The notes: generated by a model not told the origin, from the sequence alone. A DNA stretch of 64,000 bases from Solea solea (GCF_958295425.1 NC_081142.1:27174822-27238821); one strand, 5' to 3'; shown: positions 1 through 12,853, numbered from the stretch's first letter. Made by a program: numbers and translations.

Positions 1-2092
1 TCTGTTTTTCACAGATAGCCATAAGATGAGATAAATGGCTGTCATTGTGCTGGAAGTGACGTAGGAAAACGAAGAAATCAAAGAAAAAATGAACGTGTTC
101 ACCTGGGTCTTGCATTTCCACCGATGCCTTTGAAGCCTGTGAATACCCACTCATACATGTCAGTCATTTGACTCAAGAGTGAATGTTGGTTTAAACATTT
201 TTACCTTTTCTACAGGTCAAAAAAACAAAACAAAAAAACTTTTTAACCCGTGCTTAAATGTTTTTTTTTTTTTTCACCAATGGGAATGAGGTTTATAATA
301 TTGAGGCTTTGGCTATTTTATTCAGGCCTGCTCAGCTCCATCCTGCTCCTCCAATAATTAATACAAGAGAGTCTGAAACACTGGTCAGCAGGCAGCAAAC
401 CATTTGTGAATACAGGCCTGCCAAGCCTAAAAGGAAAAACAATAACAAGCTAGATGTGCAGGGCAGACAACAGATGGATGTGAGTGTGGTGTGATGGATG
501 TGATGGGGGCTGGTAAAGGGGTAGAGAGGGAAAGAATTTGGTGGAAAAAATGGAAAGAATCGAAGGAGAAAGGAGACAGGGGAGCAGGCTAAGGAGACAG
601 GTGGAGAAAGAGTGAGTGGTCGGCACCGAGTCCCACTAGAGAAATTGTAAAGTAAAGCTGAAAGAGAGAACACCACCAGTCCAGGGACATCTTGCAGGTT
701 TTTTTTTTTCCAGGCTGGACACTTGGAAGTGCATGTCAGGTCCCCGAGCGCCCGGGAGCCGAGGCACTTTCTGACATAAGTAGCCTCCGCGAGATGAACA
801 GCATCACCTCAGCTACAGTTAGAAGGTCGAGAAATTGCTCCCACTGCACAAGGCCCTCCTCCCCCCCCCCTCTTGCATCACGTGACTTCTCCCCATCTGC
901 CCTGAGACATCTCCCTCCTCTCGCTTGGTCCACTCTGGCCTCTCAAAAAAGGCAGCTTTTACACTCCTTAACTCTTCCACTTGGCGGGACACGGAGACCA
1001 GTGCAGCACAGCAGACCTTTTTCCACATGAGTTTACCCGTTCAGGCTGTTCTAAAATAAAGCCCTCTTAGTCACACATGAGCTGAGGGTGAATTATGGAT
1101 GTGGCCTTAGTGATGAAGTTGTGGGGTATCTTAATGACACCCAATGCGTCTGTCTTTGACTCCCCAGCCACTGTGAATTAACTAGCCCTAGTAATTAAAC
1201 TGGGGGAAAGAACAAGATTGGTCATCAATAAGTCATTACTGGCAGCTCTAATTTACCACATGCACTCAATGATTGTGTCGTCTAAAGTGATTCTGCACAT
1301 TCCTCTGGGTGGATATATACTCGCTTCAACACGACACTCACCTAATAATAACCACTGAATGAATAACTCACATTAAAACGTTGTTATTGTGGATTAACCA
1401 CAATAAGCCGCGGTGAATAATGGATACAACTGCACATTTGCACGTTACAACTCCATCTCCGTAACCTGTGGCTAGGAATGAAGGCTCAGGGCATGTAATG
1501 AGACCATACGCCTCGCTCACTGCTCCCTTAAGGCTTTTCCAAGATTCATCGGATCCAACTCCAGTCGAAGATGTTGGAGAACATGAAAGTAAACACACCG
1601 AACCAAGACCGGCGTGCATTTATCCACATCGGAAAAGCTGGATGTCATCGTCCTAAATAAGTTTGCCGTGTACACTTCAGCACCCCATCTAACATTCATG
1701 GCTCATCTTTATGCTTTTATCACCTCGGCTACACCCCGACTCGACCAACCATGCGTGCGCTCCCGTTTCTGCCAGTTCCAGGAACATCCAAAGTAAAACA
1801 CAGCCTCCGTTCCGTTTACGCGACCTCGCTTTCTACCATTTAGTGACACAAACATCAATGTGGATTATATGGCTGATAGGAATCAACTGTTGACCTCGCT
1901 CAGATAAGGTCTGTTTTTTTTCCCCCACTATATGCAATGGATTGAGCTGAAATATGACAGTACAGTCAACCGTAATACAGCAAATAATATTTTATATTAT
2001 GATTTGGTTACAATAAGATTATCTGCAAATGTTTATATGTTAGACCATTAATTACGAGTCGTCTTTCAATTTTAAGGTTGTCAGTTAAATTC
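1..2092. other. Non-coding stretch, no gene found
   Basis: Only short open frames are present and none has a recognisable domain. A T tract lies at about 260-274 and a C tract at about 857-870. The stretch at about 1140-1275 is mixed-complexity sequence with AATTAAC, TAATTAAAC and CAATAAGTCATTA motifs. It could be a conserved non-coding block, but this is inferred from composition only. Confidence 0.6.
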
Positions 2093-2284
2093 CTGGTTCT
2101 GCTGATGTGTCCTTGGACAAGATATTTAACCTGACTGTGCTGTAAATAAAAAGAAATATTCTGCTATAGATGCAGAGTGAATGGTTGTTTATGAACGAAT
2201 GGCAAAAGCTGTAGCGTAAAGCAGCTTTGAGTGGTCATCAAGTCTAGAAATGTGCTATATAAATACAAACCATTTACCATTTAA
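2093..2284 (+). mobile_element. SINE-type 3' portion (decayed)
   Basis: The order of motifs matches a common teleost SINE: CCTTGGACAAG, then GCAGCTTTGAGTGGTCATCA, then TAGAAATGTGCTATATAAAT, ending in the short-unit tail CATTTACCATTTA. The intact family normally reads as a GCGCTTTGAGTGGTC block followed by a GCGCTATATAAA block; several substitutions show this copy is old. The tRNA-like head is not visible upstream, so the copy appears 5'-truncated or too diverged to see. Family recognition is from memory. Confidence 0.6.
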
Positions 2285-3209
2285 TTTGATTATTAACATT
2301 TATTTTAAATAATGATTAATTAAGTCACTTATAATTCACTTTTCACACTTTGTTACTTTGGCAAGATTCTGCTTCAAATGTGTGGCGCTAATCTTACTAA
2401 TGAGTTATTATAGAGTAAATGTGTAAAAGCAGCATTTTAGTCACGTGTTAAACACATCACTATTTATAACTGAGTTAATACTAACTGTAAATAGTAAAAA
2501 GGACCCTTTTCTTATGCATTAACAGGAATATTGTGCTTTAATTTCGAGACCTATAACAGGAGATAGGTTCATGTTATCATGCTGGAGAATATTTTGTGTT
2601 CATGTATGGCAATTTGTTAATTAAAGTTTCAAGTATTATTTTTTGATTTTAATTTATAACATTTTTAAAGTAGGACTGGGCAATAAAACAATAACAATAA
2701 AATGTTCTGCAAAGGCAATATAAAAGGTTTTTGGCAAATTTACTTGGTAAATCACAGTTAGACTTATTCAATCTAATCAAATTCATATGAAGCCACTTTC
2801 ATATAACTTAATATTTAGCTTTTTTTGGAGAGTGCATATTGACATGCATATGAGATACAATGCACATGAATAAATCTTTAATAATCTGACATTTGTCGGT
2901 TTTTGGCACCTGATACGTGGAGTACAGGTTTATGCATAAGTGTTATGTGAGCATATATGTAACATATGACGTAGCTGTGGGTGTAAATGGTGTCTAACGT
3001 ATACTATGAGAACAGTATCGGTACATGTGGGTACAAGCAACAGACCACAGCTGTTATAGCATCTTATTTATGATTTATTAGCGTTAACAACCTAGATAAT
3101 AGCCTAATTATTAGCAGTTTACAACTCCTTAATGATGGTTTATTATTATAATAATAGCTATATTTAATTTATTATGTGATAATTTCTTAAATTATCACAA
3201 AATAATTAG
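2285..3209. other. AT-rich non-coding stretch
   Basis: No supported gene. The sequence is strongly AT-rich with many TTAAT and ATTTAT words. Nothing distinctive is visible. Confidence 0.6.
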
Positions 3210-3335
3210 CCTGCAATCGACTGGCAGCCTATCCACGGTGTACCCAGCCTTTCGTCCTGGGCTGGGGTCGGCTCCGGAGCTCCCCCGTGACCCCCATGTG
3301 GAGCATAAAGCAGTAGACAATGAAATGAATGGTTG
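3210..3335 (+). mobile_element. LINE/SINE 3'-tail copy (AATGAATG family), truncated
   Basis: The run CTGCAATCGACTGG, GGTGTACCCAGCCTTTCG, GGGGTCGGCTCCGG, then CATAAAGCAGTAGACAATGA is the 3' half of a very common teleost retroposon. Its full form continues from TGCGATGGACTGGCGACC through GGATAAAGCGGTAGA to a GAATG-repeat tail. Only the last 125 bp or so are present, as expected from 5' truncation during target-primed insertion. Related copies in this window are at 35926-36168, 45413-45680, 56857-57460 and 60355-60452. Whether the parent is an RTE-like LINE or a SINE sharing its tail is unresolved. Confidence 0.65.
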
Positions 3336-6139
3336 AATTATCACATTAAAACGAGTGAAGGACACTTTATCCAATTCAGACTTTGCATAAAAGCGTCTGC
3401 ATAAACATGGCACAGCGCGGCCGTGGCACTCTGAGCAAGGCTGCAGAGTGTGAACAGAGTGCAGTAGTCAGGATGATTGAATTTGGCTGTCTTCGGGGGG
3501 TACATGTGCTAATCCTAATCAAGACCTGTTCCCTGCCATGTAATGGAGTCAGAACAATCCCGAGCTCCACGCTGGACATGTTGAGGCTACATTACTGAAT
3601 AATGTTTTCCAGCGCGGGACACCGTTTCTATTACGCTCCACATGCAGGAGGAAGAGGAAGCTGTCACTGCGAATTAACCGCAGAGCACGCTGTGCAAACA
3701 TACCTTGTGTAATTGGGGTAAGGAAAAAAAAAAGTGAGCGAGGGGAATATGGGGGGGCCGGGGGGGCGGGGGGGAGGCTTTTTACAATAACACTCGTCTC
3801 CTCTGCATCACCAAGATAGTATGCTTGAGACATTATGAAGCTTTTAGCAAACTGTCAACCTCCCGGACAAAGGATTCTTACACGTCGGCCTCCGGAGGCT
3901 GTTTTATTTACTCGTTCTGCAGCGGCTCTGGCAGAAACAGCTTCTGCTGGTATTTGTTCGCTCTTAAAGGCAAAAAAAAACAGGGAGAGGGGAAAAAAAA
4001 AAGACCAGTTTACCTGATTATATCGACAGCTCTACTGTAAAATCTCATGGCATTAGGGGTCAAAAAGACTATGTTTTCTTATCGTCTCACTGAGTTCACT
4101 TCCATCTTGAGGAGAGTAAATCTCAGAGCGGAATCACTTTTCTGACAATAATTTATAAATTATGCACTGCTTGTGTTTGAATTGAGAAAGGCTTTCATAT
4201 CTCTTCCATTAACTCAGATTAAGATTTCATACTGATGCTGGGGAGAATGCTAGCAATATCCCTGTCTCATTTCAATGAAATTTTTATTAGTGCTTTTTTC
4301 TGTAGTACACTCCTATTGGGATGTCTGTGAATCTGAAGCTTGGCTTTGGACATGAACTCCCCTCAACCTGCCTGCCAGTGGCTCTGAACGCTTCAATATT
4401 TTATGGGCTCCGGCTAACTCAGCCGTGAGATTCCAGCTGCAGAGATTTAACTCTAATGTAAAAAAATTGTGAACGGATGAAAACTGGGATGTCATAAGTA
4501 ATACATCTGTTCTGAGAGAGGCTGCGGCTGCTGTCCGTGAGAAAAAGAAAGAAAGAAAGAAAGAAAACAAAATAAATACAGCACTAATGAAATAAAATAA
4601 ACAAAAGGACAAAGGGGAAAAGTGGCATTTAAGAATGAACGCTCTGCTCCATTCTTCCTCTTTGTGTTTCTAAAATGGAAAGACCTAAAGCTACGAGGCT
4701 AAAATATATCAACGCTAATGCCCCACTCCTGCAATTGACTCCTAATTGTGTGCACTCTTTACCCCCTTTTGTGCAGCCATCAATAAAACGGGTCCCCTAA
4801 TGTCATCCTTCTGAAGAAATGGGCATCACGCCACTTACACTTTATAGGCCAAATCCATTTCTTTCAGTGTCTTGCCTTTTTTCCTCCCATCCTGACGGAA
4901 TTCAAAGCATTTGGAAAATCTGTCTATTCAGCATTCATGTCGGATGCATTCTTCCTCCAGAACCAGCCGAGGTCAGACAAGATGGGTTCTGATGAACTTT
5001 CCCCAGTCCTCCCATCCCTGCAATCTATAGCTTTCCTCCCTTGAGCCATGTGTTGTCCAGTGCAGTGAAGACTGCATGTAATGGCCCTGCTAACAATGCA
5101 CTCTTTGTGCTGGATAAGGGAAGGAAAAAGCCTGATGCCGAGGGGCAAAGAGGCAGAAAGAAACACTTTTAGTGCCTGCTTATATATATTTTTTCATTCC
5201 ATTATACGAATGGACTCTGCTGGAAATATTTGTCTTGACAGTAGTTTAGCATCACTCCTCGGTGCACTGCCCTCCCTCAAAACATTAAACTATTGAAACT
5301 GTCATAAGCACATGTGACACGCTCTCTTTTTTACCGCTGTGTACTAAAGTAACATTTTTAACCTCCCTCAAGTGATCAGTGAACCCTCCCTTATTTCAAT
5401 CTTTGCACTTGAATGTGACCTGTGTATTTCTTATATTAACACAAAATCATTTCATTTATACATTTTAAAACTATTAAACAATAAATTGAATCAACAGATT
5501 AACAAAACCATCACTATAAATATGCACAATTGCTCAGTTACATGCGTCATGCTAATGCAGGTAAGATGAAACAGGGCATCACACAAACAACTCGCAAATA
5601 GTGACGTACAATACAATATAATACAACATAACGGGCATCAGATGAGCGAGTGTGTTATGTATGTGAGCACAACCGGGTTATTTTCAGCCAATGTTAAATA
5701 GTTTTCACAGTACATGATATGGTAGTTTATTCCATGAATGTGAGTGTAACCCACAGGATTTCTAGACCCATCTATGTAATTTAGTGGTGTTTACCACGCC
5801 CACCACAGGGTGGCGCATCATCTCCATACCCATTGTCATGGTCGCAGAGTGCGTTGTGATGAAACATGTAATGACCTGATGAATGCATGAGTGAGATTAA
5901 CACACTGAGGATCGAGTTGTGTATGTTCTTTTGGATAAGAAGAGCTGAAACAGCACCATGCAAACCTTCTGTATGAGCTCCGCTAAGCATGGTTGCTACA
6001 TGTTAGCATTATTAGCTTGTTGATAAAGTTTTGTCGTGAAAATGCCTTTATATTGAAATTAAATTGAAAGTATTACGTTATTTAATGTATAAACTCACTG
6101 TGGTATTGTATTTATAATTGTGTAAAATAACATTAAAAA
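3336..6139. other. Non-coding stretch with possible conserved blocks
   Basis: No gene is supported. A GAAA microsatellite lies at about 4543-4566. The stretches at about 4040-4330 and 4690-4880 are balanced, non-repetitive sequence with motifs such as AATAATTTATAAATTATGCA and CCTAATTGTGTGC, which could be conserved non-coding elements. A CTCF-like core (CCACAGGGTGGCGC) sits at 5803-5816. Confidence 0.5.
3751..3777 (+). other. G-quadruplex-prone G tract
   Basis: Three runs of seven G are separated by CC and by C, followed by AGG. A seven-G run can supply two three-G columns, so an intramolecular quadruplex is sterically possible. Folding is inferred, not shown. Confidence 0.6.
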
Positions 6140-6246
6140 AACGCTAGCACTGTTAGTGATAGGCTAAAGCTAGCGCTGTTAGGTATAGGCTAACGCTAGC
6201 GATGTTAGCGAGATGCTAGCGCTTTTAGCGAGATGCTAACGCTAAT
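6140..6246 (+). repeat. Degenerate 26-bp minisatellite, about four units
   Basis: Units begin near 6141, 6167, 6193 and 6219. They share a core close to GCTAGCGCTGTTAGCGA followed by a GATGCTAAC-like join. The last unit is shortened. The motif resembles the GCTAAC/GCTAGC-rich repeats scattered in teleost genomes. Confidence 0.75.
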
Positions 6247-9200
6247 CATGTGTCATGCGGCAGTTATGCTACTCAGGTATTCTAGTATTCAACGTTGATG
6301 CTAAAAGGTAGGTGGCTAATCCAAAGTGCCACCACCGTAGTCAGTGAGGGAAATACTAATAGCACATGATGCATGATTGTGTTGACATGATGCCAACTTA
6401 TGGAAATCATTTCTAATTGATGATTGTTATATTGTGATTTGCTTTACTGTGATTATTTAAAACATTTATGTTGGTTAAACAATTGAATACAGTTCATTTA
6501 CAGAATATACATATATGCTACAGTTAAAAAGATACAGATATTAAAAATATAAATATAGCTCTACAGAGGTAAATAAGTCTAAATTAAAATGTAACTTCAT
6601 GATGGAGAATTGTGTAATGGTAAAATATTTCTATGGTAAATTTAAACATCAACAACAAAGCAACAAAGCACTCAAAATTCATTGAAAGCAGCGAAATTTA
6701 TGAAAAACACAATCATTTAAGGCACAGAGTGTGCAATTTAGCAACATTTATAAGTTGCGTGTTGCAGTTGAATATCCTTCACCTCACCCTTCCCTTCCAA
6801 GCTTGTTGGAGATCCTCTGTAGCTTTTATTTAGCGTCAAAGCTCAAAAGATGTTAAGTGACGAAAGACAACAATTTATCCGATCGGGTCGATAAGTAGCC
6901 TATAATTATTTTAGCGTCAACTTCTGCCAAATTAATATAATTTAAATTTTACTCACTGAACCTTCAAGCTTTTAAGCTGGGGCAGAACAATAGAGGAGGG
7001 TTAACAAACTTCCTCATTCAACTGCTAAATGGTTTATATGAAGAAAGTACTGTGCTCTGCGATTGTATTTGTTCAGAGTATCTCATTAGGTCTTGGGGCA
7101 ATAAGATGGAAAGAAAAAGCTTCAGTTTTGCTTTACTAAAGTTTTAAAATTGGTCAGATTAGACCAAGCTCTTGTTCAAATTCTACAACTGTTTATGAGG
7201 CGGTAAAAAAAGCAGATATTAACCCATCTACAGTAACTCTCAGAGGTGCAGTGTTACATCTATGGAGGCGATGCTCTTCCCTCACACTGTGTTTATTGCT
7301 TCTTATTACCAATAATAACATTGCTCCTCTGGGAGCTGAGGGGTAAGTATGCCCCCCAGCACTGCAGCCCCTTGCAGAGACTCACTGCACTGCACTGCAC
7401 TGGACTGGAATACAGTCCATAACATATTAGATACAGTAACTTCTCTAGAGGATATGGTCCCACCGATGAACACAATCACCATATGTATCTCCAGCAACCC
7501 CAGACATGATCAATAAAAGGTACTGACATTAATATTTCAGATAGCTAACAACAAAATAAGAAAAAAAAATCTCTTTTGGTAAAGGCTGCAGTATCAAGGC
7601 ACCCAGGAGAGTACACTCACCACTCACCATCGTGATTTATTATGTATTATTTGTTGAGTGAAGACAAATCAGTGTTGTCAGGTTTTCAGGGTAAGAGTCT
7701 TGACTGTCATTTCTCAACATTTTTTATATATGTTGTTTAAATTAGCTAAAGTCATTTGTGAAGGTCATGATTTAATACACGGAATCATCAAAGCAGAAAG
7801 AAATTGGTGTCATAAGCAGGTAATTTAACCAACAAGCTAAAAAAGTGAAAAGTAACACATTTATTGAACTAGAAATGTGGAGTGAACATCATGGACATGC
7901 TGTTTATTGATCGGCACCTGAATATGACTCTGTTATGCTACTATGTCCATGCATGTGGGAGCAAACTAAACCATATTAGCTGGAGATCATTTATTCATTA
8001 ATTATGATTAACCATCAAATGTCACTTATTTTTGCTGCTCCTTTCTTTTCCTTATAACCAAAAAGAGAAGGAATTTCATCAAACTACATACACACACTGC
8101 AAAACCAGCCCTATAGCAATTCTTAAATTGATTTAAAATGTTCTTGTTTTGAGAAAAATAGTCTGGCAATGGTCTAGGCAAATTTGCTCAGCTGGAATAT
8201 TGAATACTATTTTGTAATTTTAGCTACTAATGTGCCTTAAAATGAGGGGAAAACGGGCCAAAAACCAAGAAAGTTAAGAAAATTGTGCTTAACACAAGCA
8301 AGCAAAATCTGCCATGTAAGAAATATTTATTTAAAATGTGTTTTCCTTTACTTGTGTAAGCTGAATTTAAGAATGTATACTTCAGAATTTCTTACATTTG
8401 CACACACAGCAATCTGTGATAGTGAATTTTACTTCTGTATACTTTAACACACAACAGTAGTGAACACACAAACCAGGAGCTAGAGCAGTTGGGATTTTAT
8501 AACAAAAACAACACTGGTTACTGGTAATTAAAGTAAGCTGTAATATCTTATTAAAACAGTTTTTCCCCCATGATGATATTGTTTTCCTAGTGCAAAAAAG
8601 TTTGGATTTTTCTTTTCCGACCAAAACCATAAGAAAACAGTCCCAGAAATGAGTTTTATTTTACTTTTTTGAATATCAATGTATGCAGTGTATAATGTTG
8701 CCAGTGGAGAAGCAGGTATAGATTGTTATCAAGCAGGATGACATCACCTCTGACTCTCTCTGTCTATAATCCCCCCGGTCAAGCTGCAGATTCACAGTCG
8801 TGGCCAGAGCGAGCCTCGGGCCACTGGGAAATGTCCTGGTGTTCCCGACAGGCTGTCCATGTGTGAAGCTAACGGATAAACTGCTGAAATAATTAGCCAA
8901 AGGTTAGGATGCAGTTTCCTGTCGATACGCGGGGAAGTGTTATGGATGCAAACTTGACCTAACTGAGCCTCTAACAGTTACAACGGTGGACTGAATAATC
9001 GCAATATCCATAATTGTCGCTGATAGATTTTGACATGAACATAGTTGGCATGTGTGAGCTGCTGGAGTTCATCTGATAATGATGCAGGTGCATCAGAGAA
9101 AGAAAAATAAGTGTCATTAATAAAGACGACAAAGACAGAGCTGATGAACTTTTCTGACATTACGACAAATCTTTATTGAAAAGTGTTTTTCTGGTAGCTG

Positions 9201-9334
9201 GGGGGAGGAGGATCGTTATATTAATATAAATATAAAAACTACCAATATAGATTAATAGGGACATATATAAATCTATAAATCATGTATCTGTCCAGCACCC
9301 AATAATCCATTAATAATGACCTGTTAGACTTTAT
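6247..9334. other. Non-coding stretch, no gene found
   Basis: AT-rich sequence without a supportable gene. A short CTGCA repeat lies at about 7384-7402. Nothing else stands out. Confidence 0.55.
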
Positions 9335-9377
9335 CACACACACACACACACACACACATACATACATATATATATAT
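9335..9377 (+). repeat. (CA)n-(CATA)n-(TA)n microsatellite
   Basis: About twelve CA units run to 9358, followed by CATA units and a short TA run. Confidence 0.95.
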
Positions 9378-10949
9378 GATAATAGTACATTTATTTTTGG
9401 AATAATCTTTAGTGTCCTAGTAGTTAATAAAAAGATTAAGTGACTGTTTAGGTCAGTTTTTCCCAAACACTGGGTTGTGAGCCACAGATAGGTCATAGGG
9501 GACTGTTTTTAGGGTCCCCAAAACAATTTGCTGAATTTTCCTAACCTTTTATTATTACGATGTATGATTTTTTTTTTTTTAATAACAAACATTCAGACAA
9601 ATAATTGTATTGAAAATGATTAATTCACCAATTCAAAATTATTATAAGTGTTATAGATATGGCTGTAAAATGAGTCATGATATTATCCACACATTTGCTG
9701 ATACAGTATCGTGATTTATATTGTGATGTGTGTCACAATATAACAGTTTGACATTTTTTTTAAATAGTGTCTCCCGATAAAAAAAGTTTGTTATATTTAT
9801 AGGTGTGGATTTATAAATGGATAATCACATCTATCTCACTGAGGTTTTAAAAGTATTTCCATATTCTAGCTAAAGGCCGAGTCCATAAATGTCCAGGTCA
9901 GCCGATCGTCTGGGACACCCTTGCTTACACCCTTGTGATCTAAAAGTCATTTCCATCATTAACACAGAAGGACACACGTCTCCTGTGGGAGTATAGACGG
10001 ACAGCTCCGGGGTTAAAAGGCACATGCTGAACTATCAATAACTTCCACTAATTGTGTGCTTTTTAATTAGAAGCATAATCAATTATGAAATCATTAGTTT
10101 TGACAGCGGTGGCGAGACAGCAGCGTCGCCACAAAATAAGAAATAATAATAATAATAATGATAATAAGAAAAGTCATATGTGTCAGCGAAGAAAGGCAGC
10201 TCATGCGTGTCTTTATCACAGTGAATTATATTATACATGTGAGTGAGAGAGAAGAAAAGCATTAGCATTTTTGAAAAAAACCCATTCCTGTGACAGAGGA
10301 GAACTTGATCATTTGACCTCCACATTGTTGAACTGCCACTGATGCGCTTAATCGTCAGCTGTCACTTCCTATCTTAATTAATCCTAATAGACTATTGATG
10401 CGACACAACTGTTAGGCTTTATAATTAGTATTGCAATTTAGACCGGATAATCTAACAGGGCAGTCCAATTACTCCAGAGGAAATAGAAAGCTGTGAGGCA
10501 ATAATTATGAAACAGTCACTGCTCAATGAACAAAACAAAACAAAACAAAAAAATCTTTTCAAAGAGAAATCCATGCATACATTAAACAACAAATGACAAA
10601 ACACTACCTCGGCTAATCTCATCAGCCGTTCAGCAGCGTACAAGAGGCACTAACTAATTGAATTGATTGCTGCTATCAATAGCAAACAAATCTGTTGAGT
10701 TGTCCATGCTCATATAATCTGACCTGATTCCTTCAGCTGTCACACTGTGAGAAAGCTGCCACGCTACAGCGCTCCTCAGAAATCTGTCAGGCCGGGGCAT
10801 TTACACATCGTCCTTGTGTTTCCACGTTGATAGGGCAATTAATAAAATATATGTTAATAGGAGCTTAATTGTTTTACAGCAGAGGGTTTTGACAAGGCTG
10901 AGGCAGAGGAGACTTGTCAGTGATATGAAGTGCGTGGCGATTCTGTGGT
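9378..10949. other. Non-coding stretch with candidate regulatory blocks
   Basis: No gene is supported. The interval contains an (AAT)n run at about 10141-10168 and a (CAAAA)n run at about 10531-10550. The AT-rich blocks at about 10030-10140, 10350-10470 and 10640-10900 are listed separately. Confidence 0.55.
10030..10900. promoter_or_regulatory. Candidate conserved enhancer cluster
   Basis: Non-repetitive sequence rich in homeodomain-type cores: CTAATTGTG, TTTTTAATTAGAAG and AATCAATTATG before 10090, then CTTAATTAATCCTAATAG and TATAATTAGTATTG around 10370-10435, then CTAATTGAATTGATTG near 10655. TAATCC is a known Otx/Pitx-type core, and CAGCTG E-boxes occur near 10359 and 10737. This composition is typical of developmental enhancers in vertebrate gene deserts. 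No alignment was possible, so conservation and function are inference. Confidence 0.35.
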
Positions 10950-11000
10950 GGCGGAGGAGACGGCGGAGGAGACGGCGGAGGAGACGGCGGAGGAGACGGC
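10950..11000 (+). repeat. 12-bp minisatellite GGCGGAGGAGAC
   Basis: Four perfect 12-bp units run from 10950 to 10997, followed by a partial unit and GGCGTCGCC. Because 12 is a multiple of 3, each frame stays open and one reads as poly-arginine. That explains the open frame here without invoking a gene. Confidence 0.95.
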
Positions 11001-11131
11001 GGCGTCGCCCTCAGCCTAACATATGGTCTCCTTTCCAGGCTTTAACTGTACCACATAATAAAGAGGCCTGCTGTTTATTTTTCTTGAAACATTAGTGATG
11101 TCACTAGTTCTTTTGTCTTCTCAAGACAATA

Positions 11132-11232
11132 GCTGCTGCTGCTGCTGTCTCTCTTCCTCCCCCCTCCTCCTCCTTCTCCTCCTTTCTACCACCCACCCCA
11201 CACACACACTCTCACACACACACCCACCCGCC
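11132..11232 (+). repeat. (CTG)n run followed by a polypyrimidine and CA-rich tract
   Basis: A CTG run of about five units at 11132-11147 is followed by a nearly pure C/T stretch with CTCCTC units to about 11190. CACACA and CACCC units then continue to about 11232. Confidence 0.85.
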
Positions 11233-12112
11233 CAAAAATGACATTTGAATAATAATAACAAATCCATCACTGAGACACACAACATGTCTCAATTATACGT
11301 GCAGTGATATACCCATATTTACCGCCATTTGTTTGAAATGATAAAATGCATTTTTTTTGCACTTCTTTTTTTTTCTTTTTTCTTGTTTTTTTATTTTTTT
11401 TTTTAAAACAAGCATCATAAATTAATTGGGTCAAAATTGGATTTGCAATAATTCTACCAACTCATTATGTTGCTCTAAGGAGGCAGTGCTTTTAATTTAA
11501 AGTAACATTTATTCATCATTTATCTTATTTAGCCCACATTTTGTTTCTGTTTTTATATCTAATCTTATTCATATTTAATGATATTTTGCTGCTACATTGG
11601 TTGCTGCTGTCAATTTGCCCTATGGAAAATAAATTGTATCTTATCTTGTCTTTACCGCTTTACTGATATGACAACAGACAAACAGAATAAACTTTGCTGG
11701 GCAATAAATCCCTAATATTATTAGCATTTCTTGCCTTTAATGTTGTTGTTTTTTCACATTTTCCTCAAATATAAACACTCGTAAATGAAAAAAATCGAAC
11801 ATAGCAGCTGCTAATAAAATTCACACAGACATTCCGAATGTATTAGACTAATTTAGCTCCTGGTATCAATGCTTTCAAAGCGAACAGTTTTCCTTTGGAC
11901 CAGTTTCCTGGTGCGTCTCAGTGCAGAGCAATGCCAAGTGATTCATACACAAATGACCTGAGGGAGGCAGCAGTGCAGCGAACAAATGTGAGCACAGCAT
12001 CTCACACTCTGACTGAGCTTTAAAGGCCATTTACATAGTGAAATCTAATTACCCTGGCTCTATGAGAGACTATTTGATCTCAGTCTTAAACAGAGCAGAA
12101 CATATTATTTAG
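11233..12112. other. Non-coding stretch, no gene found
   Basis: T-rich at about 11349-11406. The rest is AT-rich with no supported gene. Confidence 0.55.
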
Positions 12113-12189
12113 AAAAAAAAGGGGGGGCAGCTTGTACACACAGGAACCAGCTTGTACACAGCCCTGCACTCCCCCCCCCCCCCTTTTTT
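12113..12189. repeat. Homopolymer inverted repeat enclosing a direct repeat
   Basis: The outer arms are A8G7 at 12113-12127 and C13T6 at 12171-12189. They can pair as a stem of at least 13 bp. Inside, CAGCTTGTACACA occurs twice as a perfect direct repeat, at 12128-12140 and 12148-12160. Confidence 0.8.
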
Positions 12190-12410
12190 AATTATTTTCC
12201 AACACAGATGAAAAGGGAAGGACACTGATTTATTTGTGTCCTGGGAGACAATGCTGGCTTTTTAAAGACGTGAAAAAGAGCAACTTGGACTTGATGGACA
12301 ACGGCGGGAGAACAAAGTCTCACTCATTCTCAGTGGGGTTTTTTTGGGGCTTAACAGGAAATCAAAAGTTCCATGTGTTGCTTTACTAACCACCTTATTT
12401 ATGTTATATT

Positions 12411-12456
12411 ATGTGTGTGTACATTATATGTATATATATGTGTGTGTGTATATATG

Positions 12457-12495
<39 letters not shown>

Positions 12496-12566
12496 GTGTG
12501 TGTATGTATATACATATATGTATGTATATACTGTATATGTGTGTATATATATATACATACACACAC

Positions 12567-12608
<42 letters not shown>
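12411..12608 (+). repeat. Compound (TG)n/(TA)n microsatellite, about 200 bp
   Basis: Alternating TA, TG and TATG blocks include long pure TA runs near 12460-12492 and 12570-12608. The self-complementary TA runs can form cruciforms or hairpins. Several open frames made of Tyr, Ile, Val and Cys codons arise from the repeat and are not genes. Confidence 0.95.
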
Positions 12609-12611
<3 letters not shown>

Positions 12612-12848
12612 TATATACATATAAATACCAAATGAATGTTCCCTGTGTGTGGACAGACATCAATAATAAATAAAATTAAGAATATCTGTCATGACTCATA
12701 CCGTACAGGTCTGTTAATGGTGAGAGGGGATGATAAATAAAATACAATACAAATAAATAAATATAAATCTTCATAAAATATTAACACACGTCTGTCTACA
12801 GAGAGCACTTAACTCAAGGCAGAAATCTTTCTGATAGACTGAACATCT

Positions 12849-12853
12849 GTATA

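Noticed and set aside
10814..11095. 93-codon frame with a long arginine run
   Set aside because: The arginines come from the 12-bp GGCGGAGGAGAC minisatellite. There is no other protein signal.
12344..12673. Several frames of 74-109 codons rich in Tyr, Ile, Val and Cys
   Set aside because: They are translations of TA/TG microsatellite in every register and on both strands.
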